64,000 bases of DNA from JAGGAG01 sp964638035 (lineage in GTDB: Bacteria; Gemmatimonadota; Gemmatimonadetes; Gemmatimonadales; GWC2-71-9), in contig CAZWXD010000001.1 in assembly GCA_964638035.1 (NCBI GenBank), positions 1-64,000 of the forward strand, given 5' to 3'. This document shows positions 53,345 through 61,541 of this stretch, in pieces. Numbering within the stretch: position 1 is the first letter of the stretch; the number at the start of each line of letters is the position of its first letter. The notes beneath the pieces are model-generated. The model made no database searches and was not told the origin of the DNA. It saw only the letters and a list, made by a program, of their open reading frames with translations. A program made the translations under genes and the position numbers.

Positions 53345-54000
53345 GGCACGTACCACTTGGCGTATCCCTGGTCCCCGGGGGCCTCGACCGCCGAGCCGCC
53401 ATCGGCGGCCGGTGGCAGGCGCTCGATGCTGGCGTCATCAAGGCCGAGGAAGCGTGCCACCATCCGGTAGCCGAAGCGTGTCAGGACCGACTCGGGATGG
53501 AACTGCACCCCGTGCACGGGGTGCTCCAGGTGGCGGACGCCCATGATCTCCCCATCCTCCGACACCGCGTTGACCGCGAGTCCGGGCGGCAGCGACTCGG
53601 GGGCGAGCACCAGCGAGTGATAGCGCGTTGCGGTGAACGGCGAGGGCAGCCCGGCGAGGACACCGCTCTGGTCGTGGACGATGCGCGATGTCTTGCCGTG
53701 CATGGGCCGCGTGGCCCGGACGACCTGGGCCCCGTACGCGGCGCCGATGCACTGGTGCCCGAGGCACACCCCCAGCACCGGGATGTGCGGTCCGTGGCGC
53801 TGGACCACGCTGGTGGAGATGCCGGCTTCGGCCGGCGAGCAGGGACCGGGCGAGATGATGATGTGCGAGGGCGCGAGTGCCGGGATCTCGTCCAGCGTGA
53901 GGGCATCGTTCCGCCGCACCATCGGTTCGCCGCCCAGCTCCGCAACGTACCGCGCCAGGTTGTGGACAAACGAGTCGTAGTTGTCGATGAGCAGGATCAT
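53341..54000 (-). CDS. pabA: Aminodeoxychorismate synthase, glutaminase subunit
   Basis: 219 residues. LIDNYDSFVHNL at the N-terminus, nucleophile Cys in LGVCLGHQCIGAA and the HPES motif in VQFHPESVLTRFG define the class I glutamine amidotransferase domain of PabA/TrpG. It supplies ammonia to PabB. It overlaps pabB (ATGA) and DUF447 (ATGA). Because the gene sits beside beta-RFAP synthase, its product 4-aminobenzoate is probably channelled to methanopterin rather than only to folate. Confidence 0.92.
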   Translation of the reverse strand: MILLIDNYDSFVHNLARYVAELGGEPMVRRNDALTLDEIPALAPSHIIISPGPCSPAEAGISTSVVQRHGPHIPVLGVCLGHQCIGAAYGAQVVRATRPMHGKTSRIVHDQSGVLAGLPSPFTATRYHSLVLAPESLPPGLAVNAVSEDGEIMGVRHLEHPVHGVQFHPESVLTRFGYRMVARFLGLDDASIERLPPAADGGSAVEAPGDQGYAKWYVP

Positions 54001-55400
54001 GGCCGGCTCGCCAGGGTGCGCACGAAGCCCTGCACCTTGTGCAGCGTCTCGCGGTACTCGAGTTCGGGGTCGGAGTCGGCCACGATGCCCCCGCCGGCCG
54101 AGAAGTAGAGCTGGCCGTGGCGGGCCACGCCGGTGCGGATGGCGATGCTCGTGTCCATGCTGCCGTGCGCGCTGAGGTAGCCGATGCTGCCGCAATACAC
54201 GCCCCGCTCGGTGGGCTCCAGCTCCGCGATCACCTCCATGGCCCGCACCTTGGGGGCCCCGGTGATGGAGCCACCGGGGAAGGTGGCCCGCAGCAGGTCG
54301 GTGGCGGTCCGGCCCGGCGCCAGGGCTCCGGCCACGGTGGACACGAGGTGGTGCACCGTGGGGTGCTGCTCCAGCGCGAACAGCTCGGGTACCCTCACCG
54401 AGCCCGGTGCGCACACCCGCGAGAGGTCGTTCCGCAGCAGGTCCACGATCATCACGTTCTCGGCCCGGTCCTTGTCGCTCTCGGTGAGCTCGCGGCCGAG
54501 TGCCTGGTCATGCATGGGGCCAAGCCCGCGCGGCCGCGTCCCCTTGATGGGGCGCGTCTCGACGTCGCGCCCCTCGAGCCGGAGGAAGCGCTCCGGCGAG
54601 ACACTCAGGATGTGCACGTCGTCGCAGGCCAGGCAGGCGCCGAATGGCGCCGGGTTCTCCCGCCGGAGCCTGAGGTACAGGTCGAGTGGCGCCTCGGTGA
54701 GCGGGGCCTGGAAGCGCTGCGAGAGGTTGGCCTGGAAGATGTCCCCCGCCAGGATGTACTCCCGTACGCGCTGCACGGCGCTCTGGTAGCCGCGATGGGT
54801 GAAGGTGGACCGCAGCCCGATGGCCTCCGCATGCTCGAGGGCCAGGACCGGGTAGGACGGTGCCTCGTCGCCGGGCGCCACGGCCATGCGGCCATTCGCG
54901 GCCGTGGCGGCGGGCGGGGGGGCACTGGTCGCGCCGGGGTCGCCCACCCTCCATGCCTCGCCCCGGGCATGATCCCATGCCCACGCGTCCTCGTAGATGC
55001 CGAACATCGCCCCGGGCAGCGCGAGGTCGTCCCACCGTGCTGCCGGGCGGCGCTCGAGCACGCGACCCCAGTCGTAGGCAATGAGCCCGGCGGCCCCGCC
55101 CACGAACGGCGGCGCACCATCGGGTGCGACGACCTGGCGGCCCGCCATCTCGGTGTCGAGTGCCGCGAGGATGTCGCCCGCCACGGGCTGCCACGCTCCC
55201 CCGCGTACGCGGCGCAAGGTGCGCGCACCGTCCGCACGCAGCATGACCACCGGATCCGCCACCATGAACGACCAGCGGCCGAGGTGCTGGTGGTCGGCGG
55301 CGCTGTCGAACCACATGAACCACGGGCGCCGGGCCATGTGCCGCGCGACGTCAGCTGCCCCGGGCGCACCCTGCACCCGCTCGAGCCGCAGGGTCGTCAC
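53997..55400 (-). CDS. pabB: Aminodeoxychorismate synthase component I
   Basis: 467 residues from a GTG at 55400. The active-site segment TRPIKGTRPRG has the PIKGT Lys that distinguishes aminodeoxychorismate synthase from anthranilate synthase (PIAGT). The C-terminal PGGSITGAPKVRAMEVI and DLLRNDLSRV are further chorismate-utilising enzyme motifs. It converts chorismate and ammonia to 4-amino-4-deoxychorismate. A PabC lyase is not seen here. It is coupled to both neighbours. Confidence 0.92.
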   Translation of the reverse strand: MTTLRLERVQGAPGAADVARHMARRPWFMWFDSAADHQHLGRWSFMVADPVVMLRADGARTLRRVRGGAWQPVAGDILAALDTEMAGRQVVAPDGAPPFVGGAAGLIAYDWGRVLERRPAARWDDLALPGAMFGIYEDAWAWDHARGEAWRVGDPGATSAPPPAATAANGRMAVAPGDEAPSYPVLALEHAEAIGLRSTFTHRGYQSAVQRVREYILAGDIFQANLSQRFQAPLTEAPLDLYLRLRRENPAPFGACLACDDVHILSVSPERFLRLEGRDVETRPIKGTRPRGLGPMHDQALGRELTESDKDRAENVMIVDLLRNDLSRVCAPGSVRVPELFALEQHPTVHHLVSTVAGALAPGRTATDLLRATFPGGSITGAPKVRAMEVIAELEPTERGVYCGSIGYLSAHGSMDTSIAIRTGVARHGQLYFSAGGGIVADSDPELEYRETLHKVQGFVRTLASRP

Positions 55401-56800
55401 GCGCCGCCCCGGCTGCGCCGCGACCGGTGCGTCAGCTTCTGGTGCTCCCTGCGGGCGTCATCAGGAGGCGTGAGGTAGCCCCAGTTGAGGGAACCTTCCT
55501 GGCGGTAGGTCTTGCCGAGCGTGAGGGCCAGCCGGGCGCGCGCCAGCTCCTTGCCCAGGTAGAACGCATGCCCCGGGTCGTCCACGCCCAGCTGCGCGAA
55601 GATGGCCTGGATGTCCGTGCCGCGAACGAAGACATCCCGGTTGAACACGGTGATGGTCGTGGCGTCGGTGAAGATCCGGAAGTTCGGGTCCCGCACCTCG
55701 CGGTGCAGTGCCCGCAGTTCATCTTCCGACCACGCGAGGATGCGCGCATCCTTGATGGTGACGAGGCGGTCGTCGACCCGCTTGGGCACGACCTGCTCCC
55801 GCACGGCGTAGTGCATCAGCCGGCGGGCCACGTCCACCTCGCGCACCGCGCCGCGGGCCCAGGGGATCACCTCGGTCGTGAGCACGGCACGGACGCCCAC
55901 CTCCTCGCAGATGGCCACGAGCACGGCATTGACGCCGGTGGTGTCGGCCGCCGTCAGCTCGGTGATGTTGCCGATGCCCATGAACAGCGGCGCCTGCGGC
56001 CAGCGACGGCGGGCCAGGCCGTAGCGCTCGAGCGACTGCATGAAGCCGAACCCGATCGGCTCGATGATCGGGTCCACGAGGTACCGCACCGACCAGCGGT
56101 CGAGCTGCGCCAGCGTCCGGTCCAGCGTGTCCAGCCCCTGGCCGGGATCGGGAATCGCCACGAAGCGCACGTGGCTCCCGCCCCAGCGCTCGGCCGCATC
56201 GAGGTTGGTGCCGTTCACGCTCAGCACCATCTCGGCGCCGGCCCCGAGCGCCGTACCGATCTCGTCCCGGTCGAGGGAGTCGATGCTCACCCGAAAGCCG
56301 TCCGCGACGAGGTCCCGCACCAGGGCGGCCAGGCCCGGGAACGGCACGCCCGGCGTGCACCCGATGTCCACGATGTCGGCGCCGCTCTCACGGTAGTATC
56401 GCGCCTGCGCATGCACCTCCGCGGCGGCGAGCTTCGGCGCATTGTTGACCTCGGCCAGGATCTCGATCTGGTGGGCGCCATAGTCGGCGGCAAGCGCGGC
56501 GCGGCCAAAGTACAGGGGAATCTCGCGGAGGTCCTTCGGGCCCCGCTCGACTGGCATGCCAAGGCCCGTGCGCAGGGCGCCGAGGTCGCCCTCACAGAGG
56601 CCGGGAACCAGGACCAGGTCAACGCCAGCGGGCACCGGGCCCAGGTGCCGGGCGATCCACTCCGTCGTCATCAGGGCGGCCACGGTGATGCCCAGGACGG
56701 CCACCTCGGCGGCAAACGGCAGGTCACTGTCGCCGAGCACCTTTCGCAAGGCCGGTTCCGCGAGCTTGCCGGTGACGAACAGGACGCGGGTGGGCGTCAG
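55397..56800 (-). CDS. Archaeal-type dihydropteroate synthase (DUF6513)
   Basis: 467 residues from a CTG at 56800. This start is chosen because the frame has no ATG, GTG or TTG before the conserved RVLFVTGKLAEPALRKVL, and CTGA overlaps the upstream stop with GGAGG 9 bases before. The C-terminal half is a TIM barrel of DHPS type (VDIGCTPGVPFP, SIDSLDRDEI, MVLSVNGTN, GFGFMQSLERYG). Such proteins (related to MJ0301) condense the pterin with beta-ribofuranosylaminobenzene phosphate in methanopterin synthesis, in place of bacterial FolP. Confidence 0.88.
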   Translation of the reverse strand: MTPTRVLFVTGKLAEPALRKVLGDSDLPFAAEVAVLGITVAALMTTEWIARHLGPVPAGVDLVLVPGLCEGDLGALRTGLGMPVERGPKDLREIPLYFGRAALAADYGAHQIEILAEVNNAPKLAAAEVHAQARYYRESGADIVDIGCTPGVPFPGLAALVRDLVADGFRVSIDSLDRDEIGTALGAGAEMVLSVNGTNLDAAERWGGSHVRFVAIPDPGQGLDTLDRTLAQLDRWSVRYLVDPIIEPIGFGFMQSLERYGLARRRWPQAPLFMGIGNITELTAADTTGVNAVLVAICEEVGVRAVLTTEVIPWARGAVREVDVARRLMHYAVREQVVPKRVDDRLVTIKDARILAWSEDELRALHREVRDPNFRIFTDATTITVFNRDVFVRGTDIQAIFAQLGVDDPGHAFYLGKELARARLALTLGKTYRQEGSLNWGYLTPPDDARREHQKLTHRSRRSRGGA

Positions 56801-57162
56801 CGAGGATCCCCTCCCCGGACCCACTTGCCGGGGTTGCCCTCCAGGCCGGGAAAGCCGGTCGTGGGGCGCCAGAGCACCACGTCCTCGATCTGCCTCGCCA
56901 GCTCGAAGTCCTTGTCGGTGATCCCGCCCGCGCTGTGTGTCTGCAGCTTCACGATGACCCGCGCCCACGTGACCGAGAGGTCGGGATGGTGGTAGGCTGC
57001 CTCGGCCACGAAGGCCACGGCATTCACGAGCATGAGGGTGCCGGGCCAGCCCTCGGTCTTGTAGATGCGCCTGATCCAGCCGTCCTCGTAGTACCAGCCC
57101 GGCAGCGCGCCGAGCTTCGTCGCGATCTCGGCTTCGGTATAGGTGGGTTCCTTGCCTGCCAC
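56797..57162 (-). CDS. phhB: Pterin-4a-carbinolamine dehydratase-like
   Basis: 121 residues. VAEAAYHHPDLSVTWARVIV holds the catalytic His pair, and TKLGALPGWYYEDGWI and GGITDKDFELARQI complete the family signature. In H4MPT-cluster bacteria a PCD homologue is often present, where it may act on a methanopterin precursor rather than on phenylalanine hydroxylase cofactor. No hydroxylase gene is present. It heads the six-gene coupled chain. Confidence 0.9.
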   Translation of the reverse strand: MAGKEPTYTEAEIATKLGALPGWYYEDGWIRRIYKTEGWPGTLMLVNAVAFVAEAAYHHPDLSVTWARVIVKLQTHSAGGITDKDFELARQIEDVVLWRPTTGFPGLEGNPGKWVRGGDPR

Positions 57163-57189
57163 AACAACCTCCTTCGTCAGAGTCTGCCC

Positions 57190-57966
57190 TCAGCCCGAAA
57201 CGACCCCGCCGTTCACGCGCAGGACCTGCCCGGTCACGAACTGTGACCGGTCGGACATCAGGTACACGGCCGCATCGGCCACGTCGGTGGGGAGGCCCCA
57301 CCGGCCCAGCGGCGTCACCTTCTCGACATGCGCGCGCCACGAGGGCGACGCGCCCTCGCCAAACGCCGTCTCGATGAAACCGGGTGCCAGCACGTTGACC
57401 CGTATGTGCGGGGCCACGTCGCGTGCCAGCGAGCGGCTGAACGCCTCGACCGCACCTTTCGCGGTCGCATAGATGACCGGGTTCTCGCCGGCCATCCCCG
57501 TCGAGACATGGTCCCAGGACAGGTTCACGATCACGCCCCCGACCGGACCCCGGCGCAGGTGCTCCACCGCGGCCCAGGACGCGCGCACGGTTCCCCGCAC
57601 ATCCACGCCGAGGACCAGGTCCAGCTTGTCCAGCCGGTCGAGCCCGGCAGCCGTCCCGGTCAGGATGTCCGCGCCCGCATTGTTGACCCATGCGTGCACC
57701 CGGTGGCCCCGCGCTTCAACTGCCTGCACCAGCGACTCCAGGGAGCCCTCGCGCGCCAGGTCCAGGGGAAGCACGGTGGCCGTGCGGCCCGCGGCCTGGA
57801 CCGCGCGCGCTGTCGCGTCGGCGCCCGCGGCATTTGCACGATAGGTGATCACCACGTCTGCGCCGGCGTTGGCTGCTCCCGTGGCAATGGCCTGCCCGAT
57901 GCCGCTCGACGCACCGGTGACGAGGACGGTCTTGCCGGTCAGTGCTGGTGGGCGCGGTGCGGTCAC
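57190..57966 (-). CDS. Short-chain dehydrogenase/reductase
   Basis: 258 residues from a GTG at 57966. SDR motifs: VLVTGASSGIGQAIA (NAD(P) binding), WVNNAGAD, catalytic Tyr and Lys in YATAKGAVEAF, and a NVLAPGFIETAF segment. Its position between PCD and mfnB suggests a pterin or furan reductase; SDRs such as PTR1 and FolM reduce dihydropterins. A 3-ketoacyl reductase (FabG-like) role cannot be ruled out. Divergent from mfnB by 88 bases. Confidence 0.85.
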   Translation of the reverse strand: MTAPRPPALTGKTVLVTGASSGIGQAIATGAANAGADVVITYRANAAGADATARAVQAAGRTATVLPLDLAREGSLESLVQAVEARGHRVHAWVNNAGADILTGTAAGLDRLDKLDLVLGVDVRGTVRASWAAVEHLRRGPVGGVIVNLSWDHVSTGMAGENPVIYATAKGAVEAFSRSLARDVAPHIRVNVLAPGFIETAFGEGASPSWRAHVEKVTPLGRWGLPTDVADAAVYLMSDRSQFVTGQVLRVNGGVVSG

Positions 57967-58054
57967 GAATGCGGGCTCGGCGGGTGGGATGCCGGAAGAT
58001 ACTGGCCGGGCGAGCCGTGTGCGACCTGCCAGTGCATTCGCGTACCTTGTGCCG

Positions 58055-58777
58055 ATGCACCTGCTCGTGAGCGTTCGCAGTGCGGAGGAGGCCGCGATGG
58101 CTGTCGCGGGCCAGGCGGACATCATCGACGCCAAGGAGCCGTCGCAGGGTGCGCTCGGCGCGGTGCCTCCTGCCGTGCTGGAGGCAATCGCCGCCCAGGT
58201 GGCCGCACCCGCTCGACTGAGCGCTGCCCTTGGTGAAGGCTCCCTGAAAACCCTGGTGGCAGCGCTGGACACCATGCCGGTGCTCCCGGGACACCGCGGC
58301 TGGATGGCAAAGTTTGCCCTCGCCGGGATGCCCAGCGCCTCGGCGGTGTCCGGGGTGGTGGCGCGCCTGCGCGACCGGGCCGACGCCCCCCGCCTCGTGG
58401 CGGCGCGGTTCGCCGATCGCGGGCTCGATGACGTCATGCCATGGCTGGCGCGTGTATCGGAGGGTGGGGCCTGGGGCATCCTGCTCGACACCGCATCAAA
58501 GGATGGGCGCTCGCTGCTCGACGTGGCGCCACTCGACACGCTGCAGCGGATCGCGACCCGGGCGCGGGACCTGGGCCTTTCCGTTGCAATGGCAGGAGGC
58601 CTCGGGCCGCGGCACCTCGGCGTCCTGCAGGATGCCGGCGCGCAGGTCGTGGGCGTGCGCGGGGCGGCCTGTGACGGCGGCCGCGTGGGGCGCCTCGATC
58701 CTGCGAAGGTCCTGGCCCTCCGCCAGGCGCTCGCTGCGCTCAGCGCCCCGCGAGCAGCCGGAGCTTCGCCGGCGTAA
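58055..58777 (+). CDS. mfnB: (5-formylfuran-3-yl)methyl phosphate synthase
   Basis: 240 residues. The key lysine of MfnB lies in DIIDAKEPSQGALGAV (Lys27), and LLDTASKDGRS supplies Asp145 and Lys149, four residues apart as in the M. jannaschii enzyme. MfnB condenses two glyceraldehyde 3-phosphates to the furan of methanofuran. Its 3' end overlaps the convergent mfnE-like gene by 38 bases. Confidence 0.92.
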   Translation: MHLLVSVRSAEEAAMAVAGQADIIDAKEPSQGALGAVPPAVLEAIAAQVAAPARLSAALGEGSLKTLVAALDTMPVLPGHRGWMAKFALAGMPSASAVSGVVARLRDRADAPRLVAARFADRGLDDVMPWLARVSEGGAWGILLDTASKDGRSLLDVAPLDTLQRIATRARDLGLSVAMAGGLGPRHLGVLQDAGAQVVGVRGAACDGGRVGRLDPAKVLALRQALAALSAPRAAGASPA

Positions 58778-59297
58778 CGGCACGGACGACCAGGCTTCGC
58801 GGCATCACGTCGCGCATCGCGCCATCCACCAGCTCCTCCCAGGGTGCGTCAACCCGCTTCACCAGGATGAGTTCCGGGGCATCGAGTGCGCCGGCCACGA
58901 AGGCCGCCACGCTGTCGCTGGTCACCTCCCAGCCATGCGGAAGGATGTCGGCGGCGCGCATCCAGCCCGCCGGTGCCAGGACGGGCAGCGCTCCCGCGGC
59001 CAGGGCCTGTGCCACGCCGCTGGTATCGCCGACCACGCGCCCGTCCGGGAGCAGCGACGCCAGCAGCTCGGCCACCTGGTCCATCGCCTGCAGCGCCATC
59101 CAGTGCGCGGTACTATCGGCGAACCCGAGCCGGCGCTGGGCGGTGCGAACGGCATCGGCGAACTCCCCGCCGCCTGGCACGACGAGCAGGGGACGCTGTG
59201 AGGCGATGCTGGCCACCGACTGCAGCACGTCGTGGAGCACGTGGCCGTCGCGGACCACGGCTCCGCCCACCTTCACGACCATCGGCCCCGCGGTCAC
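58740..59297 (-). CDS. mfnE: Amino acid kinase-family protein (MfnE-like)
   Basis: 185 residues from a GTG at 59297 overlapping the mfnF stop (GTGA). MVVKVGGAVVRDG and VVPGGGEFADAVR are the phosphate-binding loops of the amino acid kinase fold, but the protein is short. MfnE of methanogens phosphorylates (5-(aminomethyl)furan-3-yl)methyl phosphate to the diphosphate; gene order beside mfnB and mfnF supports this. Substrate assignment is by context. Confidence 0.8.
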   Translation of the reverse strand: MTAGPMVVKVGGAVVRDGHVLHDVLQSVASIASQRPLLVVPGGGEFADAVRTAQRRLGFADSTAHWMALQAMDQVAELLASLLPDGRVVGDTSGVAQALAAGALPVLAPAGWMRAADILPHGWEVTSDSVAAFVAGALDAPELILVKRVDAPWEELVDGAMRDVMPRSLVVRAVTPAKLRLLAGR

Positions 59298-60304
59298 CCG
59301 GGCCCCTGCTCGAGCAGGCGTGCCACCGCGACGGCGGGACCGGCCACCGCCGCATCGCGTCCCCACGCGTCACCCAGGCAGTCGACCACCAGCTCCTCGG
59401 CTTCCGCGGCACGCGCCACGACCTGCTCCCCGAGGCCCAGGGCGACCGCACGCCGGAGCGCCGGATGCCGCCGCCGCACCTGCCGGATTGCCGACCTGAG
59501 CGTTGCCTGCTGGGCCGCCACGATGGCGGTCGCGATGTCATCGAGGTCGGCGTCGCTCACCAGCGTGCGATCGGCGCAGATGAGGCGGGCAAGGCGATGA
59601 CCGGCGCGCTCGCGCGTGGGGGCGCTCCCGTCGGCCATTGGGGTGGTGCACGCGGCCGGGCTGATCGTGCCCAGCCACAGGTGGGCATCGGCGACCAGGG
59701 CGAAACCATCAGGGGCCGTGCGCGTCGGTTGGCCGCGCCATGGCACCGTGGCGGCCACGGCACCCGCCGGGGTGCGCGTGGCACCGCTGTATACCAGCTC
59801 CCCGCTGGTCAGGCGCTCGGGATCGGTGCGTCCAGCCGCCGCCACGCGGCCGGCGACGACAGGCACGATGTCGGTGGTGGTGGAGCCCATGTCGAGGATG
59901 AAGGCGTCGGGCCAGGCCTGCGCGAGCAGCGCAGCGGTGGCCACCCAGTTGGAAGCCGACACCGCCAGGGGCGCGGCGCGGGCCTCGCCGGCCGAGACGA
60001 ACGTGGCGTCGGTGGTGAAGATGTGCATGGAACCTGGCGGGAGCGAGGCCTCGAGCGCCGACAGGATGAAATCCACGCCCTCCGCCTTGGTGTCGAACCG
60101 CTGCGAGAGCTCGCCGGTCATGGTGATGGCGTGTCGCACGCCGGCTGGCGCGTCGAGTTCCCGCAGGACCTCGATTACCATCGGGGCAAGCCGGTCGCCC
60201 TCATGCAGGAGCCCGAGGGGCCTGGTGAGCGCATGCGTGCTGTCCGGCCCCACCCGGGCCGCCTTGAGGTGCACACCGCCGATGTCCCAGCCAATCGAGG
60301 TCAT
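59294..60304 (-). CDS. mfnF: H4MPT-linked C1 pathway protein, MfnF-like
   Basis: 336 residues. ASKHA (hydantoinase/oxoprolinase-like) fold with two phosphate-type loops, IGWDIGGVHLKAARV at the start and FILDMGSTTTDIVPV near 160, plus GELVYSGATRTP. This is the TIGR03123 group; the archaeal member MfnF joins the furan diphosphate unit to tyramine-glutamate in methanofuran synthesis. Its ATG overlaps the divergent HisA-like gene by 23 bases. Confidence 0.85.
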   Translation of the reverse strand: MTSIGWDIGGVHLKAARVGPDSTHALTRPLGLLHEGDRLAPMVIEVLRELDAPAGVRHAITMTGELSQRFDTKAEGVDFILSALEASLPPGSMHIFTTDATFVSAGEARAAPLAVSASNWVATAALLAQAWPDAFILDMGSTTTDIVPVVAGRVAAAGRTDPERLTSGELVYSGATRTPAGAVAATVPWRGQPTRTAPDGFALVADAHLWLGTISPAACTTPMADGSAPTRERAGHRLARLICADRTLVSDADLDDIATAIVAAQQATLRSAIRQVRRRHPALRRAVALGLGEQVVARAAEAEELVVDCLGDAWGRDAAVAGPAVAVARLLEQGPG

Positions 60305-61040
60305 CCCCGTGCTCGATCTTTCAGGCGGCCGCGCCGTGCACGCGCGGGCAGGGAACCGCGCGGTGTACCGGCCGGTGGCATCGCGCCTCCTCCCGGAGGG
60401 GGACGGCGATCCCGTCGCCCTTGCGGCGGCGTACCGGCGCGTGGTGGGCGCACGCCGCGGCTACGTCGCGCTCCTCGATGCCATCGCGGGTGGCGCCCCC
60501 GACCTGGTGCTGCTCCGTCGCCTGTCGAGTCCCGCCGGCTTCGGGGCCCCCCTCCTCGTTGACGCCGGGGTGCGCACGATCGCGGAGGCGCAGGCCATCC
60601 GCGATGGCGGGAACGGCGTCGTGGTGGGCCTCGAGACCATGGATGACCTGGGGTTCCTTTCGCGGGTGGCCGCCCTCGGCCCCACGATGTTCAGCCTCGA
60701 CCTGCGCAGTGGCGTCCCCCTGGTCCCGGCGGCCCTCGCCAGCGATCCGCGCGCCCGGGATGCTGTCTCGCTGGCGCGGGCAGCGGCCGAAGCGGGCGTG
60801 GTGGGGGTCATCGTGCTCGACCTGGCCCGCATGGGGACGGGGCAGGGGCCAGACCTCGTCCTGCTCACGACGATTCGCGAGGCGGTGCGGGACGTCGAGC
60901 TGCTCGCTGGCGGGGGAATCCGACCGGAGGACCTCGCAGGCCTGTCGCGCGCTGGCGTGGACGCGGCGCTCCTGGCGACGGCACTGCACGATGGGTGGCT
61001 GCCGTCCGGGGTTCAATCCCCGACGAGGGACGCGGAGTAG
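60282..61040 (+). CDS. HisA/HisF-related protein of C1 cofactor cluster
   Basis: 252 residues from the ATG at 60282. EVIPVLDLSGGRAVHARAG and VYRPVASRLLPEGD resemble the HisA barrel start, with VVVGLETMDD and LAGGGIRPEDL for phosphate binding. It diverges from true HisA and belongs to a related group found in methanogens and H4MPT-using bacteria, with unknown reaction. It overlaps mfnF at the 5' end and the PTPS gene at the 3' end (28 bases). Confidence 0.8.
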   Translation: MSQPIEVIPVLDLSGGRAVHARAGNRAVYRPVASRLLPEGDGDPVALAAAYRRVVGARRGYVALLDAIAGGAPDLVLLRRLSSPAGFGAPLLVDAGVRTIAEAQAIRDGGNGVVVGLETMDDLGFLSRVAALGPTMFSLDLRSGVPLVPAALASDPRARDAVSLARAAAEAGVVGVIVLDLARMGTGQGPDLVLLTTIREAVRDVELLAGGGIRPEDLAGLSRAGVDAALLATALHDGWLPSGVQSPTRDAE

Positions 61041-61516
61041 GTCGCCGACTGCCCGAAGCTCTCTTCCACCTCCAGTTCCAGCGCGGTGAGGTGGGTGTGG
61101 CCATCGGCAGTCAACGCAGCCTTCACGCCCTTCCCCAGGTACTCCGCCAGCATCTCTGCCGTCGTGTTCCGGATGGGCAGGAGGGCACAGTCACGCTTCG
61201 GGAAGACGTAGGTGGGCTCGCCGAAGTAATCCACGTGCACCATGTCCCCGACGTGGCGGTAGGCGAGCTTCGGGTTCTGCGTTGGCAACAGCACCTTGTG
61301 GTCGATGGCGTCCACCAGCGTCCGGACAATCCGCTTGAGCACGCTGAAGTCGAGGACGAAGAGGCACTCGTCGTCCACCGATCCAGTGACGCTGATTCCC
61401 ACCCGGTAGTTGTGGCCGTGGAGGGACTCGCACTGGTGGCCGCGGAACGTGATGAAGTGGGCGGACGCAAAGACCAGGTAGTCCTTGCTCACCTGCACGC
61501 GGAAGCTGCTCGGCAC
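61013..61516 (-). CDS. 6-pyruvoyltetrahydropterin synthase family protein
   Basis: 167 residues from a GTG at 61516, with AAGGAG nine bases upstream. SAHFITFRGHQCESLHGHNYRV contains the zinc His residues and catalytic region. The motif C-E-x-x-H-G-H has both the Cys of PTPS-I/QueD and the Glu of PTPS-III, a combination described for dual-function (PTPS-I/III) enzymes. It could make 6-hydroxymethyl-dihydropterin for methanopterin. It follows the CitG-like gene, 25 bases after its stop. Confidence 0.88.
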   Translation of the reverse strand: MPSSFRVQVSKDYLVFASAHFITFRGHQCESLHGHNYRVGISVTGSVDDECLFVLDFSVLKRIVRTLVDAIDHKVLLPTQNPKLAYRHVGDMVHVDYFGEPTYVFPKRDCALLPIRNTTAEMLAEYLGKGVKAALTADGHTHLTALELEVEESFGQSATYSASLVGD

Positions 61517-61541
61517 GACCTGTTGCTCCTTGAACGTTGCC

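Noticed and set aside
60282..61040. True HisA of histidine biosynthesis
   Set aside because: Surrounded by methanopterin and methanofuran genes with no other his gene nearby, and it diverges from HisA in the active-site region.
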